The position numbers and the translations under genes were made by a program. From Stenopsyche tienmushanensis (Eukaryota; Arthropoda; Insecta; Trichoptera; Stenopsychidae): a DNA stretch of 64,000 bases. The stretch covers positions 124,001 through 188,000 of the forward strand of contig WACJ01000130.1 of the NCBI GenBank assembly GCA_008973525.1. The letters run 5' to 3'. Shown piece by piece: positions 24,941-46,700 of this stretch (position 1 is its first letter; every line of letters starts with the position of its first letter). The notes under the pieces were generated by a model, which had not been told where the DNA came from, did not search any database, and saw only the letters and a list, made by a program, of their open reading frames with translations.

Positions 24941-25628
24941 TATTTTGGTACACTGTATTACCTTAATACGAAAAATATGCACGGTAACATAAAGGTTGTG
25001 GAGCACTGTTTTAATGCACTGATTCGGCACATACGAATGCCTTTCTTGTAAATTTCGCTGTATGCAGATAATACCTACTAGTACTCTGTGCATGAGTTTG
25101 CAGAGAGTTTCATGCGAATTGCATACTAACGAACCTATTAAAAAAACTACTAGAATTATAATCAGGAATGGCAACTGCTTTCAAATCAAAAGCTTTTCAA
25201 CATGAAATAATATTTCTTTAGCTTTCCATACAACTATTCAAACATGTCGTTTTATCTAACAAATCATCCGATTCAACTGCATTTATAAATATTATAGTCG
25301 AATTTGTAGGAATGGAAAAATGGATTTCCAGAGCCGTGTCCTGTATATCATTGGTTTATATATTTTTGGACAAGAATATAATCTTCATTCGATTAAATTC
25401 TTGTCATAAATCTATATGACGCTCTTTGTTCGAATCCAAGGCATTAAGTCTTGTGATTAAACTATGAAATATATTGAATATCCCATATCAATGCACACAA
25501 TGGGCTCTGACGTCATTGAATAAGTGTTATTTCTATGACGTATGTTTGAGATCCAATCTGGATATAAAAATAGGCCTTCCGATGCTCATTTAAGGTTCTC
25601 GTTTATATTAAAAGCCTTAAAGAGCATC

Positions 25629-25727
25629 AGTGGTTTATTCTGTGGGAAGTGAATTGCAAAAATTATTTTTGCGTTGCGGCAGACAGAGATTGATATCTCC
25701 AGAAAGCGGGGACGTCTTTAATGTTTC
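25629..25727 (+). CDS. AREL1: candidate first exon of the AREL1-like gene (start Met plus two codons)
   Basis: ATG TTT C at 25721-25727 is followed directly by the strong donor GTAAGC. The exon ends in phase 1, exactly what the 26460 exon needs, so the protein would begin MFR and then ISSLTSCG, giving 902 residues. An arthropod-type initiator (ATCAGTGG) lies near 25627, which would give a 5' leader of about 90 bases. The inferred intron is 732 bases. A different or additional upstream exon is possible; I saw no better one, but phase agreement alone is a one-in-three chance. Confidence 0.35.
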
Positions 25728-26459
25728 GTAAGCACCGAGTACATTACCGCTGTATCTTTACTACTTTTTTGTGGTAACAACAAAAAAACATATGTATATA
25801 TGTGCGTTCTTCGTAACTGATTTCACTTCGGACATTTTAAATATTTATGAATTTTCTTCTATTAAAGCGCAAAGAAAGCAAGACCTTTTCATTCCGTGGC
25901 GCTGAAAAGAATGCGAATAATTCATAATCTAATATCTGTGTACGTACAATTTTTATTCGCTGCCTCGTTCTTCCCTTTTATAATCCTTACAATGGGGCTA
26001 TCAGTTCGACACGTTGCCTTAGCCTCCTGCATAATACATTTAAGGGTGAAACGCGATCGCGTGACCGTGGCCATTTTTCCAAAAACGCGTGCAACCAAGT
26101 GTATATAGCATGCTCAAAAAATGAAAAAAAGCTGAATGTGTAAAAGTGTGAATTTTTGCCAAATCCGAATGAATACCCACGATTTATAACCTTAATGATG
26201 CTCATTTGTTCGTAACGCTTTAACCTTGTTTGTACGCATTACGTGTACTGATAGTAGTAACCTACCCTTATTTTTAGGGCAGTAGAGCAAAATCTGAGCC
26301 ATTAGCGCACTATTATTTTCGTTGAGTCATTTAAAGCGAGCACGAAATCGTGCTTACGTAGTACACGGCGTATTTAATGCCTTCCGATGCCTGAAAGGAA
26401 CTTTGCAAAGTCATTTTTATTCACAAATTATAACAAAATTCTTGATTTTTTCCCTCCAG

Positions 26460-33725
<7,266 letters not shown>

Positions 33726-33888
33726 ACATTGTTCGGCAATAGAAAAATATTAAATTGGAACCGTTGAGTGAAACAATTAGTTTCGATTCTAGTAAATACA
33801 TTTTAGATAATTAAATGCAATACAAATTGTACAAAAGCTGCACTGAAATTTATGATTGACTGATGTATGTTTTAAAATTGCAAAAAAA

Positions 33889-33894
33889 AATAAA
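33889..33894 (+). terminator. poly(A) signal of the AREL1-like gene
   Basis: AATAAA lies 164 bases after the TAG stop at 33723-33725, inside an A-run. It is the first canonical signal after the stop. Later AT-rich sequence could support longer 3' ends. Confidence 0.6.
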
Positions 33895-36800
33895 GTCATA
33901 TAAATCTCTCGTTAATCAGGAATAAATATAATTTATTTATTGAAATATGTGTAGTACAGGGTTAAATACCAATTGTATAAATATTTTATAGCTATTTCTT
34001 TGAATCGCTTTTATCATTGAACAATCATAGTGTAAATTATGTTACAAATGGTGTAACAACCCAATGTGAGCCCAGATTAGATCCTTAATATTTTTTTAGA
34101 GATGAACAGGTGAATAAACCATTACATTAAAGTAGAATAGTGTTTTTTAAATTAATTTTTCTGACATCTTGGGCATGTTAATATAATTATCATTTAACCA
34201 CTTAACTGTCGTATGTTTATCTTCAAAAAATTGAAGTCCCCAACAAATGTGTTCATTATAGTACGTTCAATGAGCAAATTTATAGTGATTATAATTAATT
34301 CACCTATAATATTGACACACCAATATGACAGTTGAGTAGTTAAAATCTTGCAATTATAGTTATATCCGTGAAAGATGAAAATTATGTTGAATTAATATGA
34401 AGATTTCAATGAGACAAAAGCACTATTTTATTATTTAAATTAAGCACATTAACACTGTATTTCTTCAAATTTTTAGCATTTTACAAAGAAGAAAAAGACC
34501 TATTTATTACTTAAGTAACTGTATTTCAATGTGATTAATATAGGTTGACTCACTTTGTTTTCTATTATCGGGTCAGTTCATAAATTTGTGCATATGTTTG
34601 AGAAAATGAAATAATCGCGTAGATTCACAGTCAATAATTTGCTGGTAATATTTGTATACATGTTTTCCATTATTATGAGCTTCCAATTTAAATCTTCTAT
34701 AGTGTACACATTTTACAAGCTTTTATATCTTTCAAATCTCGTTAATGAGATGGTAAGAATTTAATATCTGATCCACCGTTAGCTTTAAATTCAGAATGTC
34801 TCAAATGTGCACAAATTTGTGGCTTAACCAATAAATGTTTCTGATAATCAATAAAATAATAATTTATGTTTACGTATAATATAAAACTAAGTATTTAATT
34901 CTATTACCAAAAATTTTTTGCACACCGATACGCTGATACAGTTTTCAATTATATAAAATTTTCTAATGTGACCGATTGTTGAATATAAAGATAATTTATT
35001 ATGATATTTTAGTTCTCGTTGAAATTTTATGGAGTTGTACATAGGCAATATTTCAAAAGATTTTATATGTATATAAATTCAATTTGTTGTGAATTGTGAG
35101 ATGATTGATGGGATGAATAAGATTGTTGACGTAAATAATTCAACAAAATGTTTTAAAATTTGCATTGTCAAGTAATCAAACAACATCTATTAACGTTAAA
35201 TGCATAATTACAATACTTATCTAAATCCGGGTCTTTTGTAAAATATTTGTTTATCTTAATAAGACCTATCGAAACGTATCAATTTTATCAGCAATAACCC
35301 CCTACTAGTGGGTTTTATATTTTAATATTATTATTACAAGTTATACTGTCAACGGCAATCATATTCGTCATAAATCATAGAATTAAATATAAATATATGT
35401 ATTCAGACAAAATACATTTTTAAGATTGTCAACCTGTTCACTATTCATTCGAATGCTTGTCAATGTTAATACAATAATTAATTAAATAACTTTAGAATCT
35501 TAATAATAAACTCATCTATTTTCGACTTTTAGCCTCATCAAATTGTGCACTGATAAATTTATTTAATTCACCGACTTGTTTAAGTTTTATTCTATGCATA
35601 TGTATAAGAACAAATGTGTTAAAATTAAGGCTAGATTAATTTTCCTTGCCAAACAATATGTATTTGATGTTCACGCATTTATCAATTGTCTCTCTTATGC
35701 ACATGTGGGAATATGTATTTTTTTATATACCGAAAGCTCTTTGATTAGATATTATCTACGATTATTCATATTCCATTAAATGGCCGATTTATAAATATCA
35801 ATCCAGAATTATCTCCATCCTTTTTTATATCAAACTTCCAAATAATTTTACAGACTTAATACAGTGGTTCAATACTGACCTCATGCTTCCGATGGAACAT
35901 ATTTAAATTTCTTATGCATATTTTTTCTAGATCAAAATGAATGACCGATATTAACATAATGAATTAAAGCCTCTCGGGGATTAAAAAAGTATTTATTTTC
36001 AGTTATAACAAGCAAACACATTGCTGATTAAAAAAGCTTTATTTTAGTGTAAATTTAATTTATAATAATCACTTCATAATCATTAATTCGTAGGCCTCAA
36101 ATAACATATTTCCATATCTAAGGCCTTAATGCTGTTCTGTGATCAAAACTATAGTAGTATTATTTTGAAACGTTGTTTGTAAATAGATTATTCATAAAAG
36201 GAAAGAGTATATAATTGCATTCGGTTTTATTGGCGTTGAATACAAGTTTACATTTTAAATAAGATCTCGTCGAAAGATCTTAGATAAAATGCTGAAGTCT
36301 TTTATTAGCCCAATAATACGGAGAGTTTAATCGGACGATTGTTTCTATCATTATTTTCTTGTATATACAGTTAAGGATTACTCGAGTAAGATGTAATAAT
36401 ATATCATTGGTTGGAATTTCGATGTTTATATTAATTTGTGTGTGTGTTATTGAAGTTCAATACTTTACAAATATAAGAATATTGATTGCCTCGAGATTTG
36501 ATAGATGAACAACAAAAATGTATCGTTATGATTTGAGAGCTTTTTGTTGATCATTAATTTATCGACGGACAAATTCGAAATTCATAGGGACCTGATGTAA
36601 TTTGTCGTCCTGCTGTTTATTTTAATTGTACAATATTTTAATAATACAACAGTAATAAGGGAACGGAAAGGAATCCAATTAGTAATTCTCATTTTTTTTA
36701 TTGAATCAGGATATAGGCGGATGGCTAAGCCATAATAATAAGATATTTTTTTGATCAATTTATAAGTAAACTGTTCGGTTTTCAAAGCACTTCTTACAGA

Positions 36801-39179
36801 ATTCTTTCTTTTTGTGCCATTACTTTCCACTTTCTTATTCGCCTTTTTTAAATCTGTATTAGCATTTATTTGACTTCATTTGCTCCTTACCAGAAAAAAA
36901 GATAAAAAAGGTCCCCAATAGGAACCTCTGGCCTGCAAACAAAAACAGGTATAGGGGCAAACCTATGGCCGCAGCGGTCTTAGAGCCGCTGGGGTGCAAT
37001 CTGGATGGAGTGATTGCATCGAGCGCATTACGTGATTTAGCTGTGAAGCATTGAATTTCTTCACCAAAATTATGGACGACTTCCTTAGAGACATGTCGTA
37101 ATTAATAATACGATGGTGATTATATTTAAAGTAAATTCATTGAAATAATTTAGTTTTGAATAAGCTATGCTGAATAATATAATGGATTTCTTTCCGGTCC
37201 AATTAATTTATGCGTAATTACTTTACGTTTTTTAATATGCTCATTATTTTCTATATTTAATTATGTATTAAAAAGTTGCTGAACATTTTAGCATTGCTTT
37301 TAACATTCGGTTTAAATAGTTGTAATTTGAACTTAGCGTCTTTTGATAAAAATTGTTTTTTAAAACATATGTAAGAATCAAAAAATGTTTCATAGTACTT
37401 TTAATTTTAAAACGTATTTATTTCAAGCTCTAAGGAGATTTTATCTTAAATATTAAAAATGACAAATTGTACCATCAAAAGAAGTTTTTTGGAAATGCTG
37501 AATGTACACATTTAGTATCATAATATTTAGATTGCTTTAAAATAGATTGGCCTACACGAAAAGTACAAAAAATAGTTTTGCCATAGGATTTTATTATTAT
37601 TCTCTTTTATGGAGAATTTTTAACATTTATTGTAGCATATTTTTCAGTACAATCATAAGATTTGTTTATTCATAATTGATCTGATTTTTCTTATTGTTTT
37701 AGTATATGGAATGAAATTGTGTTTAACCGATTTTGGAAAATAAGTAGCGTTACTTTAGTAGGGTAAGATCTAGTATTGTAGTTTTAAATAATAGTGTTCA
37801 TATGGGCTTTTCCATAGACAAAAACAATCATAACTGCTTAAAAGCGTTTTTAAAAATTACAATATTAGTGTCTTCTTCTATGTAAACTGTTACAAATATT
37901 ACTAATAATTTTTAAGCATCGACTCTTATGAATTATCTAGTATATTACTAGTATTTTATGGGAAACGTTCACACGTTTTTAAATGCGACACATTATTAGC
38001 TGAGAATTTTGAAGTGTAAATCATTCCATCGCTTATTTTTGGTGTTAAATTTAGAACAAGCGCGGTATAAGCAATAGTAGAGTTTAATAGAGGTCGTTAA
38101 ATTCGTTTTGAATTCCCAATCGGTTAGACATTAACATTCAATATCTATTTTGCTCAAAAGTTATTCTATTTGTAATGTTATTATTTATAGAGCGGCATAG
38201 AGATTCCAAATACATTTTAAAATGTTGCTTTGTATATCAGAATCATAAATTTAATTATAAGGTGATCATTTACTTGAAACAATACTGAAAAGAGATTTTG
38301 TAGCATCTTTTTTATCATAGAGGATATCAAAAATAAAGATTTGTTTATTTAAAAATATGTCAAGCAATATTAGATTAATTACCAAAAATATTAGCAGTAT
38401 TAATAAATACTGTTTAATTATCATAACATGCAATAAGCATTTTATAAAAGCTTTATATTTATTTGACAGAGTTGTAAAGCTTCTTTAAAGTTTTTTTATG
38501 TTGTAGTATTTTTAAGTTAAACTATATAGTTTCGTTTTTCAGACCAATATGTATCAAAACTTTCCGATTTAATATGTATTCCTGTGTTGTATAGAATATT
38601 ATATAGATTTTCGTAATTTATTTATTGTTGGTTATTAAAGAAATATGTGTAAATAAAAGGTACTATCAAGTACATCTTCTTATACCTTTCATTAGTTGAA
38701 AGAATAAAAATAGTTGGCATATAATCGTCGTTTTATTGTCTGATTGTCCTCGACTGAAACACTTATAGAATGATACTCTTGGCTCTCACATATACAAAGT
38801 GTCCTCGGTCCTTCTAACCACTACAACTAGGAAGAACTAGTTACCTATAAAAACAAAACCCCCAAAAAGTAACCCAAAGCCCAAAGACATTTATAAAGGA
38901 CTACACAAATATAAAACAATTTGAAACCTTAAGCAATGTAGGAACACAAACCCTCCAGCTTGCTATCACTCTCTTTCTTGTACATATTTGATTTCACGTT
39001 ATTGCGTACAAATATGTACAAGTATACAACATAAGAAACCTTACCGGTCCAGAACCATAAAGATTTAGAATTAGAATAACGACAACGAGAGGAACAAAAA
39101 ACAGACGACCTGGAAGAAAAATTTCACTTTGCAACGGCAACATTATCTTCCGTTACCTTCTATATCGCTTTGAAAACGC
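33895..39179. other. AT-rich spacer between two convergent genes
   Basis: It lies between the 3' ends of the AREL1-like gene and the coiled-coil gene, and is very AT-rich with many AATAAA-like sites. A short GC-richer block at 36935-37030 (GCAGCGGTCTTAGAGCCGCTG, a small hairpin) stands out but was not identified. A C-rich, T-poor stretch near 38.8-38.9 kb may be the 5' part of the LINE-like copy. Confidence 0.5.
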
Positions 39180-39510
39180 CAAACTGAGAGGGTCAACCTG
39201 AAAAACAAAACCACTCAAATTTGCTTTGGAAAGTTGCGTGTGGACGGGGAAACACCCTCAGTTGATGTAGGAGCGAATCCGAGATGCACTTAAGCATCAC
39301 AGCTTTCCACGGTCTTCCAAGGAAAAATTGCTCAGTCTTTACAAACTCCCTCACACTCCCCATCGAGACGGTCATGCTACCTTCAATATCGAATGAATGA
39401 GGAGGTATGTATGATACATTCACCTCACCTTCCTGTAAATGGATATTGAAGAGGCCCATAGTTCTGCAGTGGAATGTTTGTAACTGCACTATGATGATGA
39501 TAATAGTATG
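39180..39510 (+). mobile_element. LINE-like 3' end with (ATG)n tail
   Basis: The + strand reads TTCTGCAGTGGAATGTTTGTAACTGCACTATGATGATGATAA at the end, a trinucleotide tail of the kind that ends several insect non-LTR retrotransposons. The same 3' sequence occurs in inverse orientation at 20830-20970 and 60880-61190. The long - strand frame at 39489-39193 runs antisense to this and is not called. The element class is inferred; no reverse transcriptase was seen. Confidence 0.5.
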
Positions 39511-40637
39511 GTGAATTATAATTTATTTAAAATGAGGCTGTTTTTCAAATGACTATTTCAAATGCAACGTAGATGAAAATATCTTTACAAATTTACTTTT
39601 ATTTGTATAAAATTATCTTTTTTATTCATCTATAATCGTACGAAGAAATTATTAACATGTAATTCATTTATTTAAAGATCATTCACATTAAAACTTTGAT
39701 GCCTCTCTCTTGTTTGATTGTGCTAACGTATGGCAAGATGCACTACAAAGCTAAACACTGATACCCTGACATACAGAATCTATTCATATTTGAGCATTTT
39801 AAAGGCATCATTGAGTCAATAGCAATGATTTTCAGCCTTAGTTTCAGAATCAACGATAAATCATTACTTAGTATATTCATCCATATTCATTTTAGACTAT
39901 TAATTCGGTTCCCATGTTTTGAACCTCGTGAATAAAATTGTCTTAAAGTTAGGATTATATCGTTTCCACTAAATGTTAATTTTATTTTAATTGACTCAAT
40001 TAAATTACTCAATAAGTACTGTAAAAATGAACCCAATTATTTTTCATATTGATTGTATGAAAATACAGATTTCTATTTTACAGACGATTATTTTAAACCA
40101 AGCATCTAACCACATTGGCTATAAAAAAAATTGTATTGCTTTACAGATGTCTCCGAATTAAATATCAATTTATTTTATGACGAGAAATTTAGCAATATGA
40201 CTAATAGTAGGATTCATATTCGAGAATGCGGTATCAATTTTTTCAAATACATTCATTTACAAATATAAATTTCACATATTTCCAAGATAGCTCATCTCAC
40301 AAATATTTCATACATTATCTGTGGAATCTTACAGTGGCAGTTTATGAATAATCATTTCAAATTATAATAACTTTATTCATATCAAAGTATAAAAAATATT
40401 ACAGATAAATACATATAAATATCACTCAAGACTTCAAACGCTGATAAGAACACTTAAAATAGATGACTATGTATAATATTAATTTGTATAAATGCATTTA
40501 TTATAGTTTTCAATATTTCAATAAATTTAAAACCACCAGCATATGAGAGCCAAATAATTATTAAATCTACGCTATACACAAAAAGCTTAAATATAATTTT
40601 CTCCTAACGTTTAGTAGTGATAAAAAACGAATGAAAA

Positions 40638-40643
40638 TTTATT
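40638..40643 (-). terminator. poly(A) signal of the coiled-coil gene
   Basis: TTTATT on the + strand reads AATAAA on the - strand, about 70 bases past the stop codon at 40717-40715. The distance is normal for a 3' UTR. Confidence 0.55.
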
Positions 40644-40714
40644 GTTAATAAAAAATCAAACCATTTCTTTAAAAAGGTGTTAGTTTTATCAAATATAATA
40701 TATTTTGTGACCGT

Positions 40715-43700
40715 TCAAAATAATAATTTCAATACTTTTCTGGCCATTTTTAAAGGAAAGCTTGTCAATTTGTTTGTTACGTTTGCTATCTTGCTAACGA
40801 CCTCAAGATGAGCTCCATAAATTCGGGACCATGACAAAATGCAATAAGGCCAACTGTTAAGCCGTTCTTTGGCAATTTCGAGTTGCTCCTTCAGCGCCTT
40901 AACTTCACCGTCAATATCTAAGATCTCAGAGCATTTCTCTTCATAAGCCCACTTCAATTTATCAATTTCACTCTTTTGATCCATCAGCTGTCTGTAATAA
41001 TATAATTATTTCATAAATACCTAAATATTTAGATAGAATAAATATCCGGATATACCTACTGTCTGACGCCAATCATCTCCTTATTAGTTACTGTTATTTG
41101 AACATCTTTCGATAAAATTATCTCCTTCATTTCTAAAACTTTCGCTTGTGATTGTTTTAGATCTCGTTGAAGTGTTTTTAAAAGCTGCTCATTTGTACTC
41201 ATCTATAAAAATGAAATTATATGACATACTAAATATTATATAATGCAATGGTGATTTCAATCTCAGATGGAAATACATTCCAAAGTATTACATAAAGAAG
41301 GATAACACGCAAGTGCTTATTTCCCTACTCCATTATAATTTTTACCCATAAAGGGTTATTTTAAAAGTACTTCTCTCCCCCTCGTCAAGCGTAATTTCAG
41401 GAATGGTAAACATGCATTTTTTTTATACTAAATAAGGCCGTTCGATATACAACTTATGCTTCTACATATAATATTTATTTTTACGCATTTATATCTACTT
41501 CAATTATTATGTTGATTATGTTGTAATACACATTCACATCAATATCGGATTTGATTTGATGAATAGGAACTGAGTGTATTTTAAGAGAATATTCCTTTAA
41601 ACACCCGGTGAAAGCAAAATGTGAGCGTTGACCCGTTCACTGTTGAAAAAATAAATCTCAGTTCTAGCGGTACAGAAATAGATTAAATTTACTATGTATG
41701 CAGATTTATGTATAAATTAGAAAATTGGACTGAATTATTAGTGAAAGATCAATAAACAAATGTGAAAATTGCTTAAACGCCCAATATAAAAAGCGCTAAG
41801 TGCTTACTAATTTATAATTTATATATATATATATATATGTATATTCATATAGAATTTACATAGTAAATATTAATACAATATGATTTCATATTTTGCAATT
41901 AGATAACGTGGACAATAATTGCATCCATGTTTCCACAACTTCCAATAATTTCAACTTAGCATACACAAACAGTAAAATTATGCATGATTCAGCAATATTA
42001 TCTAACAACGCCTATATAGATAATTTGATAATATTTGTATTTATTTATGATGATTATAAAAACATCCAAACTTGATGATTAAAACCCATTTTTAAACGAG
42101 GCTGCTTAAAGATATTAAAATATAAATTCTAGTTGAAAAACATGCAATAAAACAGCTTAATTCGCTGAAAATTTCTTTTGCTATTGACAATTGGCAAAAT
42201 TAAATCGTAGAGTGCCGCACAAACTATCATCCACAATCGATTGCATTATATTAGCACAAATAGTCACCTTTTGTGCCCTATTTGTTTTTTTTTTGAAAAT
42301 CTTCAGATATTGCACATTTAGCTGATGATTTTAAACTCATAATAAAAACAACATTTTGCGACCACTTTCAAGGACTTTATTTATTTGTGGTTTGATAACA
42401 TTGCGTATTGGGATTATACACCAACTTCCATAGTCGGTAAAACCATTAGATAAAACCGATTGCAATCAAAAATAAAAATGTATTCGTTTAATATTTATGT
42501 AAAGAAATCGACAACATGAAAGTTCCACTATCAAGATCAGAAGCGAAAAATCTGTACTAGACATTTTTGGAATCGTTTTACATTCATTTTACATGCATAG
42601 TTTTTATTTGGAAACCCCTCATATGGGCTGAGGGTTTATCCCAAAATTTTTAGGGTACTAAGCCATTAGTGCACAAGGTTATCGAGGACAACCCGCGAAA
42701 CGATCATTAACAATTCCTTTACTTTCAACAGCATGATAGACATCGAGTATTTGATAATATAATTATCATTAGGTTTATAAAATATAGTATAAAAATCCTC
42801 ATGCAATACCGCAGCTTAATTTAGTTTTACTCTATTAAAATATTTAACAAATGTTGCTTTGATATTCTTGTCGTATACCCAAAGATTTCAGCACTTAGCA
42901 CAGATCTTAATATAATATAGTTTGTGTATTAAGTCCATATCCATGGCAGCATTGCGAAACGCAATAGTTTGAAGCAGTGAGTGACTTTGAGATTGCAAAT
43001 ATCTGCTCAAGTCTTAATTTGGCGTGCATTAATCACACTTTGTTTGAATTTTTAGATCATGACGGGACATTTGATTCAAAAATTAAATGTCAGATGCAAT
43101 TTAATGCCAGATCTTGGTCAATTTAATTAGACTGCATCGTCTTAGATTGATGATACTTGATTCTATATTGTTTTTGTGTATATTGGCTGTATAAATAGAG
43201 ACTGCGTTCTTGATATTTCCAATTAAATTGTTTTTATAATGTATATGATATTAAGAAGATCATGAATTAATGATGAGATGGTTTGAAAATGATAGAGAAG
43301 CACAGATTTAGTCGACTACATATTATAATATAAAGCTGGACTGATGCCAATGGGAGCACTCACGACGACGATCATTTCTTGGGATTCGGCGTTGATCGAC
43401 AACATTATATTGTTCGAGATAAACAACATCCTATGACGATGACCGATGATGAACAGAAAGAACAGCTGAACTTCGGCTTTTGAAGAGCCGTCACGAATCA
43501 GCTGCATCATGAGCTGAATTTGGTTGTTAATTCATTTTTGTATTGAAAACTAATCCGTATATGAAAGGCTATACGTATAGAGTGGTCTTTCGAATGTTGG
43601 TTAATGGAAGTATTTCTTCGAAGCTAACGAAGACTGGTGACAGCCCTATAATTTCCAGATCCCATAGCGCTCCAAATAGACGCGCCAGGCTGGAGACTTG

Positions 43701-46700
43701 CGTGGCGTGCGAATTGGCGGCCCCTGGTATAAATGATAAATATGGATCAGGAGGGGCTCCAGTCCTTTTCCTTACATATCGGCAGATATGACACGCGAGC
43801 TTTATTATTGTTTTGCGGCGCCAGCCGAAGGGCGCCAAGGACGCCAACGGTGACTCGACTTCGGCGCCATCAGGACCGCTGTCGACCACGCACCTGTTTT
43901 GCCCTCTTCCTCCCCTTTTTATCGACGATTGCACGCAAAATGCTACCATTATCCAACGTTTCCAACTGGCCATGCTAAAAATACTCCATTAATTCGATGA
44001 AGATATAAAAAAACAGTCAAAAAGCTACCAGACTACAAGGCGCTCGTTACTCGATGCCAACTCGGACAGCTCCACATTTCCTTTCATTTTATTAAATTTC
44101 TAGAAACCTATATATGACACATGCATCCATCTTCGCAAAATTGATATGAACATTTAATCCAAATAGTTTTAACGGCAAAAGAGGCGCTTATATTGATTGC
44201 CAAGAATTAAATGTCTCGTATCCATCGACAATCGGCATGATTGATGACAATTTCAAAATGTATGCCAATGTTCACTACTGACGATAAATTTGAAAACGCT
44301 TAGTACTTCCCGAAAAAAAATTATATAACTTGTAATTAAATTATTATTAAAAAATATATGCACATTGTTAAACGTAAAAAAAACTTATTATGGCACTTTC
44401 ATCAAAATTTCACCTTTGGCATGGATTTTTGCATATTTTTGGTATTATTTGTAATAATTTAATTAAACAATCACTTTTAAATCATCCTAAGCATATTGGT
44501 ACAGGAAGGTAAACGATATTTTGCTTCTCGATCGATCTCATTTTATAATTTCTCAAGTGGAGACAAGACTGGGAATTGTGAGGATCCATCCATTTTTTCA
44601 AATTACCAGATCGTTCTTTCTGCACTAAAACAATTGTATTATTGGTGATATTGTATTTTCTTAAAGTGTTTTCTAGCAACCTTCTTTATTTCACTTTCCA
44701 TATTTTTTATTAAATCTCCAGCCTTCTTACCTTATTCATAGCACATATTCATTCCTGAAGCATTCGTCCACAAGATATTTTTCAATTATCAATTGTCCAA
44801 TTTTTATATTTTTGCACCCAAAGTAGTATATTCTATTTATTTCATTTATTTTAGGGACGTTTCTACCTTGTTAGGAGTCACGTATGACAGGGCGCAAGCG
44901 ATGACATTCTTCACCATGGAAGTCCTAAGTCCTGAACAGGTGATTTGTAGCAAAAAAATTAAACATATTTTTACTTTGTATAATATCATATATAGCTTAG
45001 ACTACAACTAAGAATAAATATTGGAAAATAAAAAAAAAACAGTGAGTGATCGAAAAAATAATTGTGTTATACCAACATTTTTTGTAGTTTTTTGTTCATT
45101 TAATAAACACTCTTGGATATTTTGGGATAATTGTAGTCTATACGATGAAGACGTTTACTATATACGTGCCTGCCAAATTTCATAAAGAATGCTTTTCTAG
45201 GGCGTGTGGGAGCACTTCCATGAGCTTGGAAAATGTAGTTTCGAGAAAAACGCGTTTAAAGTCTCTCCACTCCTCCGCTTTGCGAAGCACAGCTTCTCCT
45301 CGTCAGTCTATAACTTTGCGAATTTAATTTATATCGACTTGAAATTTACTGAACGTATTCTTAAACATTGGTTCTTTCGAATACACGAAGAAGAAAAAAT
45401 ATTTTTTTAGCCTACAAAGTGAAAACGTCTCTTAATTTGAGTATCTTCAGCGCTACACGCCTATAAAATCCATACGAATTAAATTCAATAAATACGAAAA
45501 TTATATATTAGATTTATTCATTTTCAACTATAATAAAATAAATTTATCCTTGGTATCCATAGTAGATTTTGTACCGTTCAGTTTTTTTCTGTCTTTCAAA
45601 GTTCAAGTCCTCTGATATCTTCTAATGATATAAATCAATATTTTATGGAAATATTCATTTTTAAATAACTAATTGAAAAGCTTTAATTTCAAAGTGTAGT
45701 TGCAACGCAATTTAAATGTTTCATAACGTCTAATAAACATTTTATCTACACTTTGAACCCCTCTAATTACTACCAAAATGTAGTCTATAATATTTTTAAT
45801 AAAAGGACGCGTTCATCTGGTACATGTACAAGTTTTTTTGATTTTAAGAAAAATCTCATTGAATATGAAAAAAATGTTATTGAAAATCAATGTTTCACGA
45901 CAACGTACTAATCGATGCTTCTACTCGATGATCGATGATCACTAATTATTGTTTACTTTGCAACAATAATCAAAATCAACTCGTTATTAATCAAAAGTCA
46001 TCATTAATTAATTAGGATAAAAGGGGGACTATTTTCAAATACTAATATGATATTTTTTGGGACAGCATTTCGCAGATAGCAGAAAAAAACGTTCACATTT
46101 TGACGATATAATATTATCATTTGTGATGAAGATTTGTGCTGATAAAAAATAGAAATCTGTTGAAGTCAAATCCAGTGGTGGGACTGTATAAGGAAGCACT
46201 TTTTATTCAAGTGCTAAAATCACCGATATAAAAAAATGAAACTAAAGCACTAATGACTTATCCTACCCTGCATGATCCTAATAAATTTACTACTCAGTGG
46301 GATGGACACAGCTCCACTGGGAATGTTCAATTAAACGACGCCCACATTAGATAAAAATCGAAGGCGAAATTTTTCGCAAATAGCTCTTGATGAAGAATTA
46401 CGATAATAAAAGTAGATTTATTGAAATTGAAAGAGAAATCATATCTATAATGAGGTTTGTAAACGTATTGTTTGATTACAAGACAATATATCATAAAAGC
46501 TCCAAATAAATGTACTCTGAATTCTATTTATAAATTTCAATATTTCTACAAAGATTTTGTAAAAACCCAACAGCGATATTTGATGAAGATAGTTGCAAAG
46601 AACGATTTGCCAAAACATAACAAGTTAATAATTCATTCTTAATCTAGACTTAAGATTTAATTGGATAAAGTCCATACATCTTTGGGCAAAATACACCAAA

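Noticed and set aside
39193..39489. 98-codon frame on the - strand
   Set aside because: It is antisense to a LINE-like 3' end and its sequence recurs, degraded, at other copies.
43569..43973. 134-codon frame on the - strand
   Set aside because: It overlaps open frames on the + strand, shows no recognisable motif or splice support, and the local G+C is raised.
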